Shown one piece after another: positions 15,247 through 24,573 of a stretch of DNA of 64,000 bases. Source of the stretch: UBA4615 sp964399635. GTDB lineage: Bacteria; Pseudomonadota; Gammaproteobacteria; Burkholderiales; Burkholderiaceae_E. The notes under the pieces were generated by a model, which did not search any database, had not been told where the DNA came from, and was given only the letters and a program-made list of their open reading frames with translations. Where the stretch lies: positions 1 to 64,000 of the forward strand of contig CAYNRU010000050.1 in assembly GCA_964399635.1 (NCBI GenBank), in the 5' to 3' direction. The translations under genes were made by a program, and so were the position numbers. Every line of letters begins with the position of its first letter. Position 1 is the first letter of the stretch.

Positions 15247-16551
15247 TCACATCAGACCTCGCTCGGGATGGGTCGGCTGACGATCGGTCGATGCCGCAAG
15301 CGTGGAGTGCGGCATCCGCACGCCGATCTCCGCATACAAGGCGAGCATCGCGTCGACGTAAGCTTGGCGGTTGTAGTCGCGCTCGACGCGGGTCCGGCCT
15401 TCGCGCCCCATCGCCTCCAGCGTCGCGTCGGGGGCGTCGGCAACCTTCCGCAACAGTCCGGCGAGCGCGTCGACGTCGCCTGCCTTGAACAGCCAGCCGG
15501 TGCGCCCTTCCTCGATCAGTTCCGGGATGCCGCCGATCCGGCTGCCGAGCAGTGGCTTGCCGGCAGCCATCGCCTCGAGCACCGATAGCGGCGCATTCTC
15601 GTACCACTCGGACGGGGCGACCACCGCACGGGCGCCGCGCACGAGGCGAGCGAGGTCCTCGCCGCTTCGAAACCCGAACAGCTCGATCCGGTCGGTGGCG
15701 CCGTCCGCCAACGCGTCGAGCTCTTGGCGCATCGGGCCGTCACCCGCCACCGCCAGCCGCACGCCGGCCTGCCGTGCCGCGCGGATGAGGGTCGCCACGC
15801 CCTTCTCGGGCGCGAGCCGCCCCAGATAGAGGAAGTACGCACCCGGCCGTGGGTCGGCCTCGATCCGCGTCGCGTCCAGCCAGTTCGGTATGTACCGGAA
15901 GGTTTCCCTCGGCCAGCCCCACTCGACGAACTTCTCGAGAAAGAAGCGGCTGGGCACCACGATCCGGTCGACGTTGTCCCGGTAGCTGCGCAGCGAGCCG
16001 TTGACGGCTGCCTCCGCGGCGACGATGGCGCTGGCGGCCAGCGAATCCTGGACGCACCGGAACCGGACCACGTTGCTCAAGCGACCGCCCTTGCAGCGCT
16101 CGCAGACGCCCGTGGTGTTGTACATCTTGTTGTTGGGACAGGCGATCTTCAGGTCGTGCGCCGTCATCACGGTCGGCACGCCCGCCTTGCGCAGCACCGG
16201 CAGGATCGACGGGGAGAGGTGGTGATAGATGTTGTGCAGGTGGGCCACGTCGGGCCGGAACTCGGCCAGCAGCCGGCGCAACTGGCGCTGCGCCTCGAAC
16301 GACCAGATCACCTTGGCGGCCTTGACGACCTTCTGCCCCAGCGAGTAGCTGTGTCCGAACTGGATCTCGTCGACGAAGAACCGGGACCACTCGGTGGCGA
16401 GGTTCTTCGGGTAATGCATCGCGAAGAACGCATTGCGCCAGCCGAGCCCCTCCATCAGCGCGGCATGCTGGAAATAGACGTTGTCCGCCCCGCCCCGGTG
16501 ATAGTGGTAGCTGTTGACCGACAACAGGCGCGGAGCGGTTGCGAGCGTCAT
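15247..16551 (-). CDS. Glycosyltransferase, GT4 family
   Basis: A 434-residue GT-B enzyme. Its N-terminal domain has HYHRGGADNVYFQHA (donor loop) and RPDVAHLHNIYHHLSPSIL. A Cys cluster, ACPNNKMYNTTGVCERC with a further Cys beyond, is a feature of a GT4 subgroup and may bind metal. The C-terminal domain shows YFLYLGRLAPEKGVATL and the donor-binding region PSEWYENAPLSVLEAMAAGKP. It begins 13 bp after the flippase stop and is probably the last gene of the epsF-epsG-wzy-GT-wzx-GT operon. Confidence 0.93.
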   Translation of the reverse strand: MTLATAPRLLSVNSYHYHRGGADNVYFQHAALMEGLGWRNAFFAMHYPKNLATEWSRFFVDEIQFGHSYSLGQKVVKAAKVIWSFEAQRQLRRLLAEFRPDVAHLHNIYHHLSPSILPVLRKAGVPTVMTAHDLKIACPNNKMYNTTGVCERCKGGRLSNVVRFRCVQDSLAASAIVAAEAAVNGSLRSYRDNVDRIVVPSRFFLEKFVEWGWPRETFRYIPNWLDATRIEADPRPGAYFLYLGRLAPEKGVATLIRAARQAGVRLAVAGDGPMRQELDALADGATDRIELFGFRSGEDLARLVRGARAVVAPSEWYENAPLSVLEAMAAGKPLLGSRIGGIPELIEEGRTGWLFKAGDVDALAGLLRKVADAPDATLEAMGREGRTRVERDYNRQAYVDAMLALYAEIGVRMPHSTLAASTDRQPTHPERGLM

Positions 16552-16564
16552 GGGCGAGCCCGGT

Positions 16565-18112
16565 TCAGGCGTCGGCGCGACCGCGGCCGCGCTGCCTCAG
16601 GATCGAGGCCAGCCAGGCGCGGTCCTCGTGGTCGACGACCCGAAGGCGCACGACCAGGAAGCCGTACACGCACAGGCTCGACGCGAGCGCGATACCGGTG
16701 CCGACCCCTCCGGGAACGGCGGCCTGGGCGGCTGCGCCCGCCAGGCCGCCCAGGGCCACCGCACCGGACAGGCGCAGCCAGCGGTCGCGGTTGAAGATGA
16801 CCGGGCAGCCGGCGCGCGCCATCGCCGCCATCGCGAGCCCGATGAACAGCACGTCGACCGCCAGCACCGCCAGCGGCACGGCCTGGACGAGGCCGGTCGT
16901 CAGCAGCGCGACCACGACGGCCAGCGGAGCGAGCAGGCTCGCGACCGAGGCCCGCACGAAGTCGGCCGACCGGTGGCAGACGTAGGCGACCAGCTCGACC
17001 GCGCGCCGCACGGTGTGCGTGGCCAGCAACGGCACCAGCGCGGCCAGCAGCAGCAGCGCCACCGCGGCGTTGCCCCTTGACAGCAGATGAACCACGCCGT
17101 CGCCGGCCGCCAGCGCCACGGTCAGCCCGGCTCCGACGACCAGCAGGTTCGCCTCGACCATCCGGTTGACGTCCCGCATCAGCGTGCGCATGTCGCGACC
17201 CTTGTCCTCGTAGCGGCCGATCGCCGCAGGGCGCAGCACGCCCCAGAACATGTCCATTGGCAGGTAGCGCCGAGCGGTCTCGATCAGGCGCACCACGAAG
17301 CCGAAGCCGGCCGTTGCGTCGGCGCCCAGGTAGCGCGCCACCAGCGCGGTCATCAGGTCGGTCCCGACCAGCAGCATCATCAGCAGGCTGCCGTAGGCAT
17401 GGCTGGCGAACCTCACCGAGCCCCAGCCCACCCATGCGCCGATGCCGTCGTACATCCTGCGCCGCGGGCGCTCCGTCCAGAGGAACCACCCGACCGCGGC
17501 GACCGCGGCGAACAAGGAGACCGAGGCGGCCAGTATCTCGGCGCGAGCCACGTCCACCGCTTCGATGGGGGTATGGGTCAGCGCCATCCCGGCCACGATG
17601 GAGAAGGTCACCACCACCCGGAGCACCTGCGACGCCTGGGCGGTCCGCTGCAGCAGCAGCACCGCCATCAGGCTGTCGCGCAGCATACGGGTCGGCCCCT
17701 CGATCGCGAGCACGACCGAGTACAGGCGCAGTACCTCGACGGTGGCCACCCCACCGAGCGCCGGCGCGAGGCTCGGCGCGAACTGCCAGAGCGCGCCGGC
17801 GAGGAGCAGGTAGGGCACCACCGGCAGCACGCCCAGCAGCAGCACCGCATGGCGCAACTGCGCCGCGTTGCCGCGGACCCGGATCCTGGCGAGCACCGTC
17901 TGGGTCACCCATTCGATCCCGAGCGTCCCGAGCACCACGCCGATCTCGAGCACCGCGACCGTGGCGATGTAGCTCGCGTACTCGGCACGGCTCATCACCG
18001 CCGCGAGAATCAGGATCAGCAGGAACGACAGCGGGGCGGAGACGCCCTTGCCGATCGCGAAGGCGATCATGCTCGCCCGGACCCGATGGGCGGAGTAATG
18101 GCTGGAGCTCAT
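16565..18112 (-). CDS. Polysaccharide repeat-unit flippase (Wzx-like, MATE/MOP superfamily)
   Basis: A 515-residue polytopic membrane protein with roughly 12-14 hydrophobic helices. It starts at ATG 18112, 10 bp after the stop of the preceding glycosyltransferase. The first helix pair, IGKGVSAPLSFLLILILAAV, is typical of oligosaccharide translocases. The region between helices is rich in Arg on the predicted cytoplasmic side. It would move the lipid-linked repeat unit to the periplasm for the adjacent Wzy-type polymerase. Sequence of this family is poorly conserved, so the call rests on topology and operon context. Confidence 0.82.
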   Translation of the reverse strand: MSSSHYSAHRVRASMIAFAIGKGVSAPLSFLLILILAAVMSRAEYASYIATVAVLEIGVVLGTLGIEWVTQTVLARIRVRGNAAQLRHAVLLLGVLPVVPYLLLAGALWQFAPSLAPALGGVATVEVLRLYSVVLAIEGPTRMLRDSLMAVLLLQRTAQASQVLRVVVTFSIVAGMALTHTPIEAVDVARAEILAASVSLFAAVAAVGWFLWTERPRRRMYDGIGAWVGWGSVRFASHAYGSLLMMLLVGTDLMTALVARYLGADATAGFGFVVRLIETARRYLPMDMFWGVLRPAAIGRYEDKGRDMRTLMRDVNRMVEANLLVVGAGLTVALAAGDGVVHLLSRGNAAVALLLLAALVPLLATHTVRRAVELVAYVCHRSADFVRASVASLLAPLAVVVALLTTGLVQAVPLAVLAVDVLFIGLAMAAMARAGCPVIFNRDRWLRLSGAVALGGLAGAAAQAAVPGGVGTGIALASSLCVYGFLVVRLRVVDHEDRAWLASILRQRGRGRADA

Positions 18113-18122
18113 CCCGGGCAAC

Positions 18123-19364
18123 TCAAGGCTCGATACCCATGCGCTCGGCGCGACCTTGCCGGCGCTCGGCCACCAGCGCCGCGAGGGTGTCGGCGACCAG
18201 CCGCCCGAGCACGCGGTAGCTGCGATGACGCTCGACCCAGACCCGCGCCTCGCCCGAGCGCGTCTGCGCCGACGGCCCTTCCCTGAGCGTCGCGACGATC
18301 GCCTCGGCGAACTCCCCGGCATCGAAGCCGGTCACCCGGCCGCCCCCGCTGCGGGTCACGACATCGGCCTGGTCGGGCTGGTCGTTGCAGACGACCGGCA
18401 AGCCGCAGGCCACGTACTCGACCGCCTTGGTCGGCGAGCCCACCTCGGTCAGCTCGGTGCGCGGAACCGGCGACAGCCCGACGTCAGCCCGGCGCGCCAG
18501 CGCGAGCGCGCCGCGCGACGGCAGGCGGCCGGTGAAGTGAACGCAATGTCCGGCGTTCCTCGACTCGGCGTACTGCTGCACCCAGCCCCGGTCGCCGGGC
18601 GCATCGGCGTCTCCGACGATGAGCATCCTGAACCCGGGCACCTGCTCGGCGACCTTCAGCGCGGTGTCGACCAGCACTTCCGGCTGCCGGTACCGGTCGA
18701 GCGTCCCGAGGTAGACGGCGAAGGGGCCGTGGCGAAGCGGCTCGGGCAGGATCTCCACGGCGGCCGGCACGGCGTCTATGTCCACGCCCATGGGCACCGG
18801 CGTCACGCGGTCGTGGCGCAGCGGCCCGCGGCGCAGTGACGCCTCCATCGCGTCCGACTGCACGAACAGCCAGTCCGCTCCGGGAATCAGCACGCGCGCG
18901 AGGACGGCGCGTCCCAGCGTACCCCGCAGTCGCAACCAGAGCCGTCGCGGCGCCCCGGCCCGCCCGTCTCCCTGGGCCGCCATCCACAGGTACTGCTCAG
19001 GCAGCGGGTAGGACATCCAATAGACGAACGGGACCCTCGCGAGCCTCGCCGCTGCGAACCCCAGCAGACCCAGAACGGGCTTGTCCCGTATCACCAGCGC
19101 GTCGTAGCCATGGCGGGCACGCCGGAACAGCGTGAACTGCTGCCACAGGTCGGCGAGCGTCAATCCGAGGCGCCCGCGCGCCCGGTGCAGGAACGCGTCC
19201 CCGCCGCCCCATCGCGGCACCTCGCCGTCGCCATCGACGGTGGCCAGGAGATCGACCCTCACCCCGAGCGCCGGCAGTGCCTCGCCGAACAACACGCTCA
19301 CGTCCGGCCTGTAGTTGGGGTAGTTCTCGGGGATCGCGTAGAGGATGCGCAGCGGGCGGGTCAT
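18123..19364 (-). CDS. Glycosyltransferase, GT4 family
   Basis: A 413-residue GT-B enzyme starting at ATG 19364, which overlaps the polymerase stop as ATGA. The N-terminal domain begins LRILYAIPENYPNYRPDVSV. The middle carries WLFVQSDAMEASL and VPMGVDIDAVP. The C-terminal donor domain has GPFAVYLGTLDRYRQPEVL and the segment TELTEVGSPTKAVEYVACG, in which the two conserved acidic residues lie in the expected E-x7-E arrangement. It has no membrane anchor. It lies between wzy and wzx, so it should add one sugar of the repeat unit; the sugar is not predictable. Confidence 0.92.
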   Translation of the reverse strand: MTRPLRILYAIPENYPNYRPDVSVLFGEALPALGVRVDLLATVDGDGEVPRWGGGDAFLHRARGRLGLTLADLWQQFTLFRRARHGYDALVIRDKPVLGLLGFAAARLARVPFVYWMSYPLPEQYLWMAAQGDGRAGAPRRLWLRLRGTLGRAVLARVLIPGADWLFVQSDAMEASLRRGPLRHDRVTPVPMGVDIDAVPAAVEILPEPLRHGPFAVYLGTLDRYRQPEVLVDTALKVAEQVPGFRMLIVGDADAPGDRGWVQQYAESRNAGHCVHFTGRLPSRGALALARRADVGLSPVPRTELTEVGSPTKAVEYVACGLPVVCNDQPDQADVVTRSGGGRVTGFDAGEFAEAIVATLREGPSAQTRSGEARVWVERHRSYRVLGRLVADTLAALVAERRQGRAERMGIEP

Positions 19365-20860
19365 GGCAACCGGTTGCCGAGGCGCCATCGCCACGCGATC
19401 AGCCCCAGGGTGAACGCGGTGAGGACCTGAAGGCTCGGCGCCATCAGGTGCAGGTCCAGCGCGAGCAGCATCGCCGGCATCATCACCACCACCGCCTGCA
19501 GCGTCCTGCACATCGCCCGGTCGAGTCCGGGCGAAGCCCGCGCCGTCAACCGTCCTGCGGCGACAAACGCCGCCAAGAACATCATCAGGTACAGGCCGGT
19601 GCCGAGGAGGCCGACGTCCCAGAGCAGCGCGGAGAGGGAGATCAGGCCGATCGCGTAGCCGGGGTACTTACGGTCCATGTGCCCCCGCTGCTCGGATCCC
19701 ATCGGGCCGAACGACGATCCGAGGCCGTGCCCGAACACCGTGCCGGCCGGATCCTTGGCGCCGTGCTCATGCCACCAGAACTGCACCACGTTGCCCCGGT
19801 TCAGGCTGGCGCCGCCGTAATAGCCTCGGGTGCCGACGTTGTACTCCATATTCTCGTCGAGCCGCTGCTCGAAGGTCATCTCGCGCCCGTCTGTCGAGTG
19901 CAGCACGATGTACGAGTAGCCCAGCGCCCCGATCGCCACCAGGGCGGCAAGCGAGCCCGCGGCGAAGGCGAACGGCCGCTTCCTGATCAGGTCCGCATAG
20001 ACGACCAGCAGCGCCGCGGGCAGCAGGACCACGACCAGCTTGGTCTCGCCCAGCGCGAGCGGTGCCGCCACCAGCGCCAGCAGCAGCCACGTCGTCGAGC
20101 GCCGGATCATCGACTCGCGATAGGCGCACAGCAGGCCTGCGATCACCGCGGTCAGGAAGAAGGCCATGACGTTGCTGTTGGCGCCGCCGGTGATCGAGCC
20201 CTCGAAGGTCCCGGCGATGATGTCGACCGGCACGACCGAGTCGGGCATGTTCAGCCGGCGGGGCATCAGCACGATCCGCTGGTAGATGGCGAGCGGCAGC
20301 TGCGCCAGCCCCAGCAGCAGCATGAAGACCAGCCAGCGCCGGACCAGCCGCGGGGAGAACGCGACCGCCGCGAGGACGAACATCAGGCCCCAGTACTGGA
20401 AGTAGCGCTTGACGGCGCTGAAGCTCTCGCCGATGTCCAGCTCGCTCATGGCCAGCATGCCGACCGAGTAGACCATGAACAGCAGCCCGAAAACCATGAA
20501 CGCGGGCATGCCGGGCCGGTGCGGATCGCGGTTGGTGCCCTCGTAGATGATGGCCGCGCCGAGCAGGAAGAAGCCGAGGATCGAGAAGAGCCACGCGATG
20601 CGACCGAGCTGCGGGAAGTGCATCGCCACCGGACCGGTGACCAGCAGCGTCCCGACCAGCACGATCCAGACCGCGAAGCCGACCGCGTTGAGCAGCAGCA
20701 CGCCGAGGATCGCGCCGATGGCCAGTCCGATCAGCACCAGGTTGCCGGTGGCGACCACGATGCCGCCGACGGCGGCGGCACCGAGGAAGGCCAGCAGCAC
20801 CGCGAACGGCGCCAGGCGGCCGGGCGACAGGACCGGGGTGGATTGGAGCCAGGCCAGCAT
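19361..20860 (-). CDS. O-antigen/exopolysaccharide polymerase-like membrane protein (Wzy/WaaL fold)
   Basis: A 499-residue integral membrane protein with about 12 hydrophobic helices and one large periplasmic loop (about residues 320-415). That loop has YYGGASLNRGNVVQFWW and a GHGLGSSFGP motif, the features of the O-antigen ligase/polymerase superfamily. Position directly after epsG and before a glycosyltransferase and the flippase argues for a Wzy polymerase rather than a lipid A ligase. The stop overlaps the next start by four bases, so translation is coupled. The N-terminal 50 residues are more hydrophobic than usual. Confidence 0.85.
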   Translation of the reverse strand: MLAWLQSTPVLSPGRLAPFAVLLAFLGAAAVGGIVVATGNLVLIGLAIGAILGVLLLNAVGFAVWIVLVGTLLVTGPVAMHFPQLGRIAWLFSILGFFLLGAAIIYEGTNRDPHRPGMPAFMVFGLLFMVYSVGMLAMSELDIGESFSAVKRYFQYWGLMFVLAAVAFSPRLVRRWLVFMLLLGLAQLPLAIYQRIVLMPRRLNMPDSVVPVDIIAGTFEGSITGGANSNVMAFFLTAVIAGLLCAYRESMIRRSTTWLLLALVAAPLALGETKLVVVLLPAALLVVYADLIRKRPFAFAAGSLAALVAIGALGYSYIVLHSTDGREMTFEQRLDENMEYNVGTRGYYGGASLNRGNVVQFWWHEHGAKDPAGTVFGHGLGSSFGPMGSEQRGHMDRKYPGYAIGLISLSALLWDVGLLGTGLYLMMFLAAFVAAGRLTARASPGLDRAMCRTLQAVVVMMPAMLLALDLHLMAPSLQVLTAFTLGLIAWRWRLGNRLP

Positions 20861-20885
20861 GGGATCGACCGAGACTGGAGTCCGC

Positions 20886-21803
20886 TCAGAGCTCGTTCAG
20901 CGTGGTCCCGAGGATCTGGATCCCCGAATTGACCATGATCGAGGCCAGCTGGGCGATCTCGGTGCTCTTCGTCTTGTTCTTGCGCCCGACGATGATCGCC
21001 GCGCCCGCGCGCTGCGCCACGACGTGGGCGTCCGAAGACTGCTGCGCCGACGGCGTGTCGATCAGGATCACGTCGTAGATGCTCGAGAGCTCGTTGAGCA
21101 GCCGCGAGAACTCCGGCCGGCCGAGCAGCTCCTGCGGGTTGGGCGGCAGCGGACCCGACGGCAGCACCGACAGGTTGCCGATGTTGGGGATCTGCGCGAT
21201 CTCCTCGAGCCCGGCGCGCCGGCTGAGCACGCCCGACAGGCCCATCTTGTTCTGCAGCCCGAAGTTCAGATGCTGGGTCGGATGGCGCAGGTCGGCGTCG
21301 ATGATCAGCGTGTTCTCGCCGAGCTGGGCGAACACCACGCCAAGATTGGCCGTGATGAAGCTCTTGCCGTCGCCGCGGTCGACGCTGGTCACGGCGAGCG
21401 CGCTCTGGCCCGGCGTGCCGTCGAACCAGCGCATCATCAGCTGGCTGCGCAGACCGCGCAGCGCCTCGACGAAGGGCGAGGTCGGATTGAAGGCCGCGAC
21501 CACCTTGGCGGGCAGCTGCGTCGAGGCCGGCTCGAGCGCGGTGTAGCCGAACTGCAGCGCCAGCGCGTCGTCGATGTCCTTGACGGTGACCAGGCCGAGA
21601 CGCACGGCGATCTCGCCGAAGCGCTGCGGCGAGCGCGCCTGCTCCTCGAGCACGGCGGCGACCTGGACCGCCGTCATGCGGCCCTTGGAGAACAGGATCT
21701 GGCCGATCCGCATGTCCGCGGCGGGCTTGCTGCCTACGTCCAGGGCAGTGCTCGACGTCGAGGGAGTCAGGTTCATCTTGTGGACGACACCGGTTGAAGT
21801 CAC
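20886..21803 (-). CDS. epsG: EpsG-type chain-length tyrosine kinase with N-terminal MshEN-like repeats
   Basis: A 305-residue cytoplasmic BY-kinase of the EpsG type that partners EpsF. Two tandem segments at residues 32-55 and 61-84 both read R-hydrophobic-G-x2-hydrophobic...Q, the pattern of MshEN (T2SSE N-terminal) domains, some of which bind cyclic di-GMP. The kinase core follows, with Walker A SVDRGDGKS (Lys147), Walker A' LIIDADLRHP and Walker B VILIDTPS. The C-terminus ends TTLNEL without a tyrosine cluster, as in other EpsG proteins. The GTG start at 21803 is supported by GGAGAG six bases upstream. It is 15 bp downstream of epsF. Control by cyclic di-GMP is an inference from the repeats. 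Confidence 0.9.
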   Translation of the reverse strand: MTSTGVVHKMNLTPSTSSTALDVGSKPAADMRIGQILFSKGRMTAVQVAAVLEEQARSPQRFGEIAVRLGLVTVKDIDDALALQFGYTALEPASTQLPAKVVAAFNPTSPFVEALRGLRSQLMMRWFDGTPGQSALAVTSVDRGDGKSFITANLGVVFAQLGENTLIIDADLRHPTQHLNFGLQNKMGLSGVLSRRAGLEEIAQIPNIGNLSVLPSGPLPPNPQELLGRPEFSRLLNELSSIYDVILIDTPSAQQSSDAHVVAQRAGAAIIVGRKNKTKSTEIAQLASIMVNSGIQILGTTLNEL

Positions 21804-21818
21804 GAGTCTCTCCGGAGG

Positions 21819-23243
21819 TCAGCTGCCGAGCCTGAGCGTCGGCGGGCGGATGGTCGGGCCGGTGTTGCCGATCAGACGTTGCGGACGCCTGGAGTCGGCC
21901 GGCGGCAGGACGGCGAGCACCGGAACCCCGGATGCCTGCAGAAGGTCCTCGGAGGTGCGCAGCGGCTTCTGCATCGATTCGAGCGTCAACGCAGCGAGCA
22001 CCGCGATGAACAGGCCCAGCAGCCCGCCGATGATCGAGTTGAGCAGCGGCTGCGGCCGGGACGGAACGGTGGGCACGGCGGCCGCGGTCAGGATGCTGAC
22101 GTTCGACTGGCGCGACTGGCTCTCGAGGCTGGTCTCGGTGTAGCGCTGGGCCACCAGGTCCAGCGCCCGCTGCGCGCCCTGCACCTCCCGCTCCAGGATC
22201 TGGAGCTGGTCGCGGGACACCTTGATCTTGGCGACCTTTGCGCGCTGCTGCTCGAGCAGAGTCCGCACCTCCGCCTCGCGCCGGGTGTTGATGTCGTTGC
22301 CGGCCGCGATGCTCCCGCCGACGCGGCTCATCTCGGTCTCGAGGCGCGATCGGAGCTGGTTGACCTCGTTCTGCGCCGCCTGGTATTCGGGGTGGGCGGA
22401 GCCGAGGCGCGCGGACAGCTGCTGCACCCGGGCCTCGGCACGGCCGAGGTCGGCGGCAAGCGTCTGCAGCAGCGGGTTGGAGACGATCTCGGGCATCGAC
22501 TGGGCATTGCGCGACGCGGCACCGGCCCGCGAGCGGCTCTCGGCGAGCGCGCCCTGGATCACCGTCAGCTGCGTCGACAGCTCATTCAGGCGGGCGGCCT
22601 CGACGTCGAGTCGCTCGTCGTTGGCCAGGATGCCGCTCGCCTGCTGGGCGGCCGATAGGCGCTTCTGCGCATCCTCGACGCGTTCGCGGTAGGCCTTCGC
22701 CTGGGTCTCGAACCACTTGCGGAACGCAACCGCCGGCTCGGTCTTGAGCTGCAGGCCTGCATCGACGTAGGCGCGGGCGAACGCGTTGACGATCGCGGCG
22801 GTCAACTCAGGATCCGGGCCCTCGTAGGAGATGGTGATCGTCGTGCCCTCGCGCGACGGGTCGATGCCGAGCTTCTTCGTCAGGTGATCCATGATCCGGC
22901 TTCGCACCGAGCCGGCCGACGCGTCGCCGTCCTCGGCGGCCGCGCCCACCATCTTCGGGTTCTTGTCGAGCGCCAGGTCGTCGATCACACGGTTCATCAC
23001 CCGCTCGCTGCGGATGAGCTCGGCCTGGTTCCGCAGGTAGCTCTGGATCGTCTGCGGCATCATGACCGCGCCACCCAGAACAGGATCGGTGCTCTTGATC
23101 TCGACGACGAGCGTGGTGGACGCCTCGTACTTCTTCGTGAGCAGCAAGCTCACGGCGATGGTCGCACCCAGCGTCGTGAGGAAGATGAGCGCGATCACGC
23201 CGAACCGCGCCTTCAGTACACGCAGAAACTGCTGAATCACCAT
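21819..23243 (-). CDS. epsF: Chain-length determinant protein EpsF (Wzz family)
   Basis: A 474-residue polysaccharide co-polymerase. A short cytoplasmic start is followed by helix 1 (GVIALIFLTTLGATIAVSLL, about residues 15-34), then a long periplasmic domain with a coiled-coil portion (about residues 175-385, many Gln/Glu/Arg heptads), then helix 2 with LLNSIIGGLLGLFIAVL near residues 405-425 and a short cytoplasmic tail to the kinase. The ATG at 23243 was chosen because GAGG and AAAGG lie just upstream; more upstream codons are not plausible. It is the first gene of the polymer assembly operon and sets chain length with EpsG. EpsF of this size is common in betaproteobacterial exopolysaccharide and exosortase loci; no exosortase gene is in this window. 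Confidence 0.93.
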   Translation of the reverse strand: MVIQQFLRVLKARFGVIALIFLTTLGATIAVSLLLTKKYEASTTLVVEIKSTDPVLGGAVMMPQTIQSYLRNQAELIRSERVMNRVIDDLALDKNPKMVGAAAEDGDASAGSVRSRIMDHLTKKLGIDPSREGTTITISYEGPDPELTAAIVNAFARAYVDAGLQLKTEPAVAFRKWFETQAKAYRERVEDAQKRLSAAQQASGILANDERLDVEAARLNELSTQLTVIQGALAESRSRAGAASRNAQSMPEIVSNPLLQTLAADLGRAEARVQQLSARLGSAHPEYQAAQNEVNQLRSRLETEMSRVGGSIAAGNDINTRREAEVRTLLEQQRAKVAKIKVSRDQLQILEREVQGAQRALDLVAQRYTETSLESQSRQSNVSILTAAAVPTVPSRPQPLLNSIIGGLLGLFIAVLAALTLESMQKPLRTSEDLLQASGVPVLAVLPPADSRRPQRLIGNTGPTIRPPTLRLGS

Positions 23244-23667
23244 TGCCTTTGACCTCGGATGCCTGGAACCCGGTGCTGCCCGGGATGCTGCGGATTCTGA
23301 ACCTGAGCGCCACGGCTGCAAGGACTTAATTCACCGTCGAAGCGCCCCGCCTGACTCACGACGCCGCCTCTGTGCGGCTAGCCGGTCACGTCGGCGTGAC
23401 CTGCATCACCGGCCGCGTCGAGCTGCAATGATCGCATGTGAAACGCTCCTGCTTGCGTCGACGAAATGTGGATGTTCGTCCCGATGTACGGCCGGAAGTG
23501 ATCGCACGCGGCCTCGTCGCACGCAGGGTCGAGGCGGCAGCGCCCCGGCAGGGTACGCGTGCGCCCGCACACATCTTCGCCGGAGCCCCCCACAGGTCGG
23601 GGTGAACCGATGCCCAGGGTGTGGCGGCAGCGATACGCCAGCGTCGCGCCGACTCGTATGCGGCCGC
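23244..23667. promoter_or_regulatory. 424-bp region upstream of epsF, downstream of rmlD
   Basis: There is no convincing full gene. It should hold the epsF promoter and the rmlD end. On the minus strand a 19-codon frame (23378-23437) is preceded by AGGAG at 8 bases, a good ribosome site for such a short frame. A perfect inverted repeat, GTCACG-TCGG-CGTGAC (23385-23400), lies within its last codons. A short leader peptide overlapping a hairpin is the classical layout of attenuation-type leaders, but nothing else supports that here. I saw no strong -35/-10 pair. Confidence 0.35.
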
Positions 23668-24573
23668 TTAGCTCGGCCGTTTCGCCGCCTCGGCCAGGCC
23701 GTCGAGCAGCAACTCGACGCCGCGCTCCCAGGGCGGCAGCGTCAGCCCGAAGCGTGCGGTCAGCGCTGCGGTCGACATCCGCGAGTTGACGGGCCGCCGG
23801 GCCCGTGTCGGGTACTTGGCGGCGGGGATGCCGCCCACCTGCGCCACGCGCACCGGCAGACCGCGCCGGCGCGCGCCGTCGATCACGGCGCTCGCCAACC
23901 CGCGCCAGGACGTGCTGCCGGCCGCGACCAGGTTGAACAAGCCCGACTCGAAATCGCCGGCCCGTGTCTCGGCCAGCGCGCGCGCGACGGCCTGGGCGGT
24001 GGCGTCGGCGATCAGCCGCGCGCCGGTGGGGGCACCGAACTGGTCGTCGACCACGTCGAGCGTGTCGCGCTCGGCAGCCAGCCGCAGCATGGTCTTCGGG
24101 AAGTTGCCCCCCCGCTCGGCATAGACCCAGCTGGTGCGGAACACCAGCCAGCGACCGCCCGCCGCCGCGATCGCCTGTTCGCCGGCGAGCTTGCTGCGGC
24201 CGTAGGCGTTCAGGGGCGCGGTGGGATCGGTCTCGAGGTAGGGACGCGTCGAGGTGCCGTCCCACACGTAGTCGGTGGAATAGTGGACCATCAGTGCGTC
24301 GATGCGACGCGCTTCCTCGGCGAGCACGCCCGGGGCTTCGGCGTTGACGCGCGCGGCGAGCGCCTCGTCGTCCTCCGCGCGGTCGACGGCGGTGTAGGCG
24401 GCGGCGTTCAGGATCAGCCCGGGCTGCAGCTCGCGCACGAGCCGGCGCAGCCCCTGCGGATCGGACAGGTCGGCCCCCGAACGGTCTAGCGCAACGACCT
24501 CCCCCAGCGGCTGGAACGCACGCGCGAGCTCCCAGCCGACCTGCCCGCGGGCGCCGGTGACAAGGATCCTCAC
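23668..24573 (-). CDS. rmlD: dTDP-4-dehydrorhamnose reductase
   Basis: A 301-residue NADPH-dependent reductase making dTDP-L-rhamnose, the last step of the pathway. It shows the nucleotide motif VTGARGQVGWEL at the N-terminus, LNAAAYTAVDRAE, STDYVWDG, and the catalytic YGRSKLAGE. The start GTG at 24573 overlaps the rmlC stop (GTGA). The C-terminal region PTRARRPVNSRMST matches the substrate-binding loop of RmlD proteins (consensus RPxxSxL). It is the last gene of rmlBACD. Confidence 0.97.
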   Translation of the reverse strand: MRILVTGARGQVGWELARAFQPLGEVVALDRSGADLSDPQGLRRLVRELQPGLILNAAAYTAVDRAEDDEALAARVNAEAPGVLAEEARRIDALMVHYSTDYVWDGTSTRPYLETDPTAPLNAYGRSKLAGEQAIAAAGGRWLVFRTSWVYAERGGNFPKTMLRLAAERDTLDVVDDQFGAPTGARLIADATAQAVARALAETRAGDFESGLFNLVAAGSTSWRGLASAVIDGARRRGLPVRVAQVGGIPAAKYPTRARRPVNSRMSTAALTARFGLTLPPWERGVELLLDGLAEAAKRPS

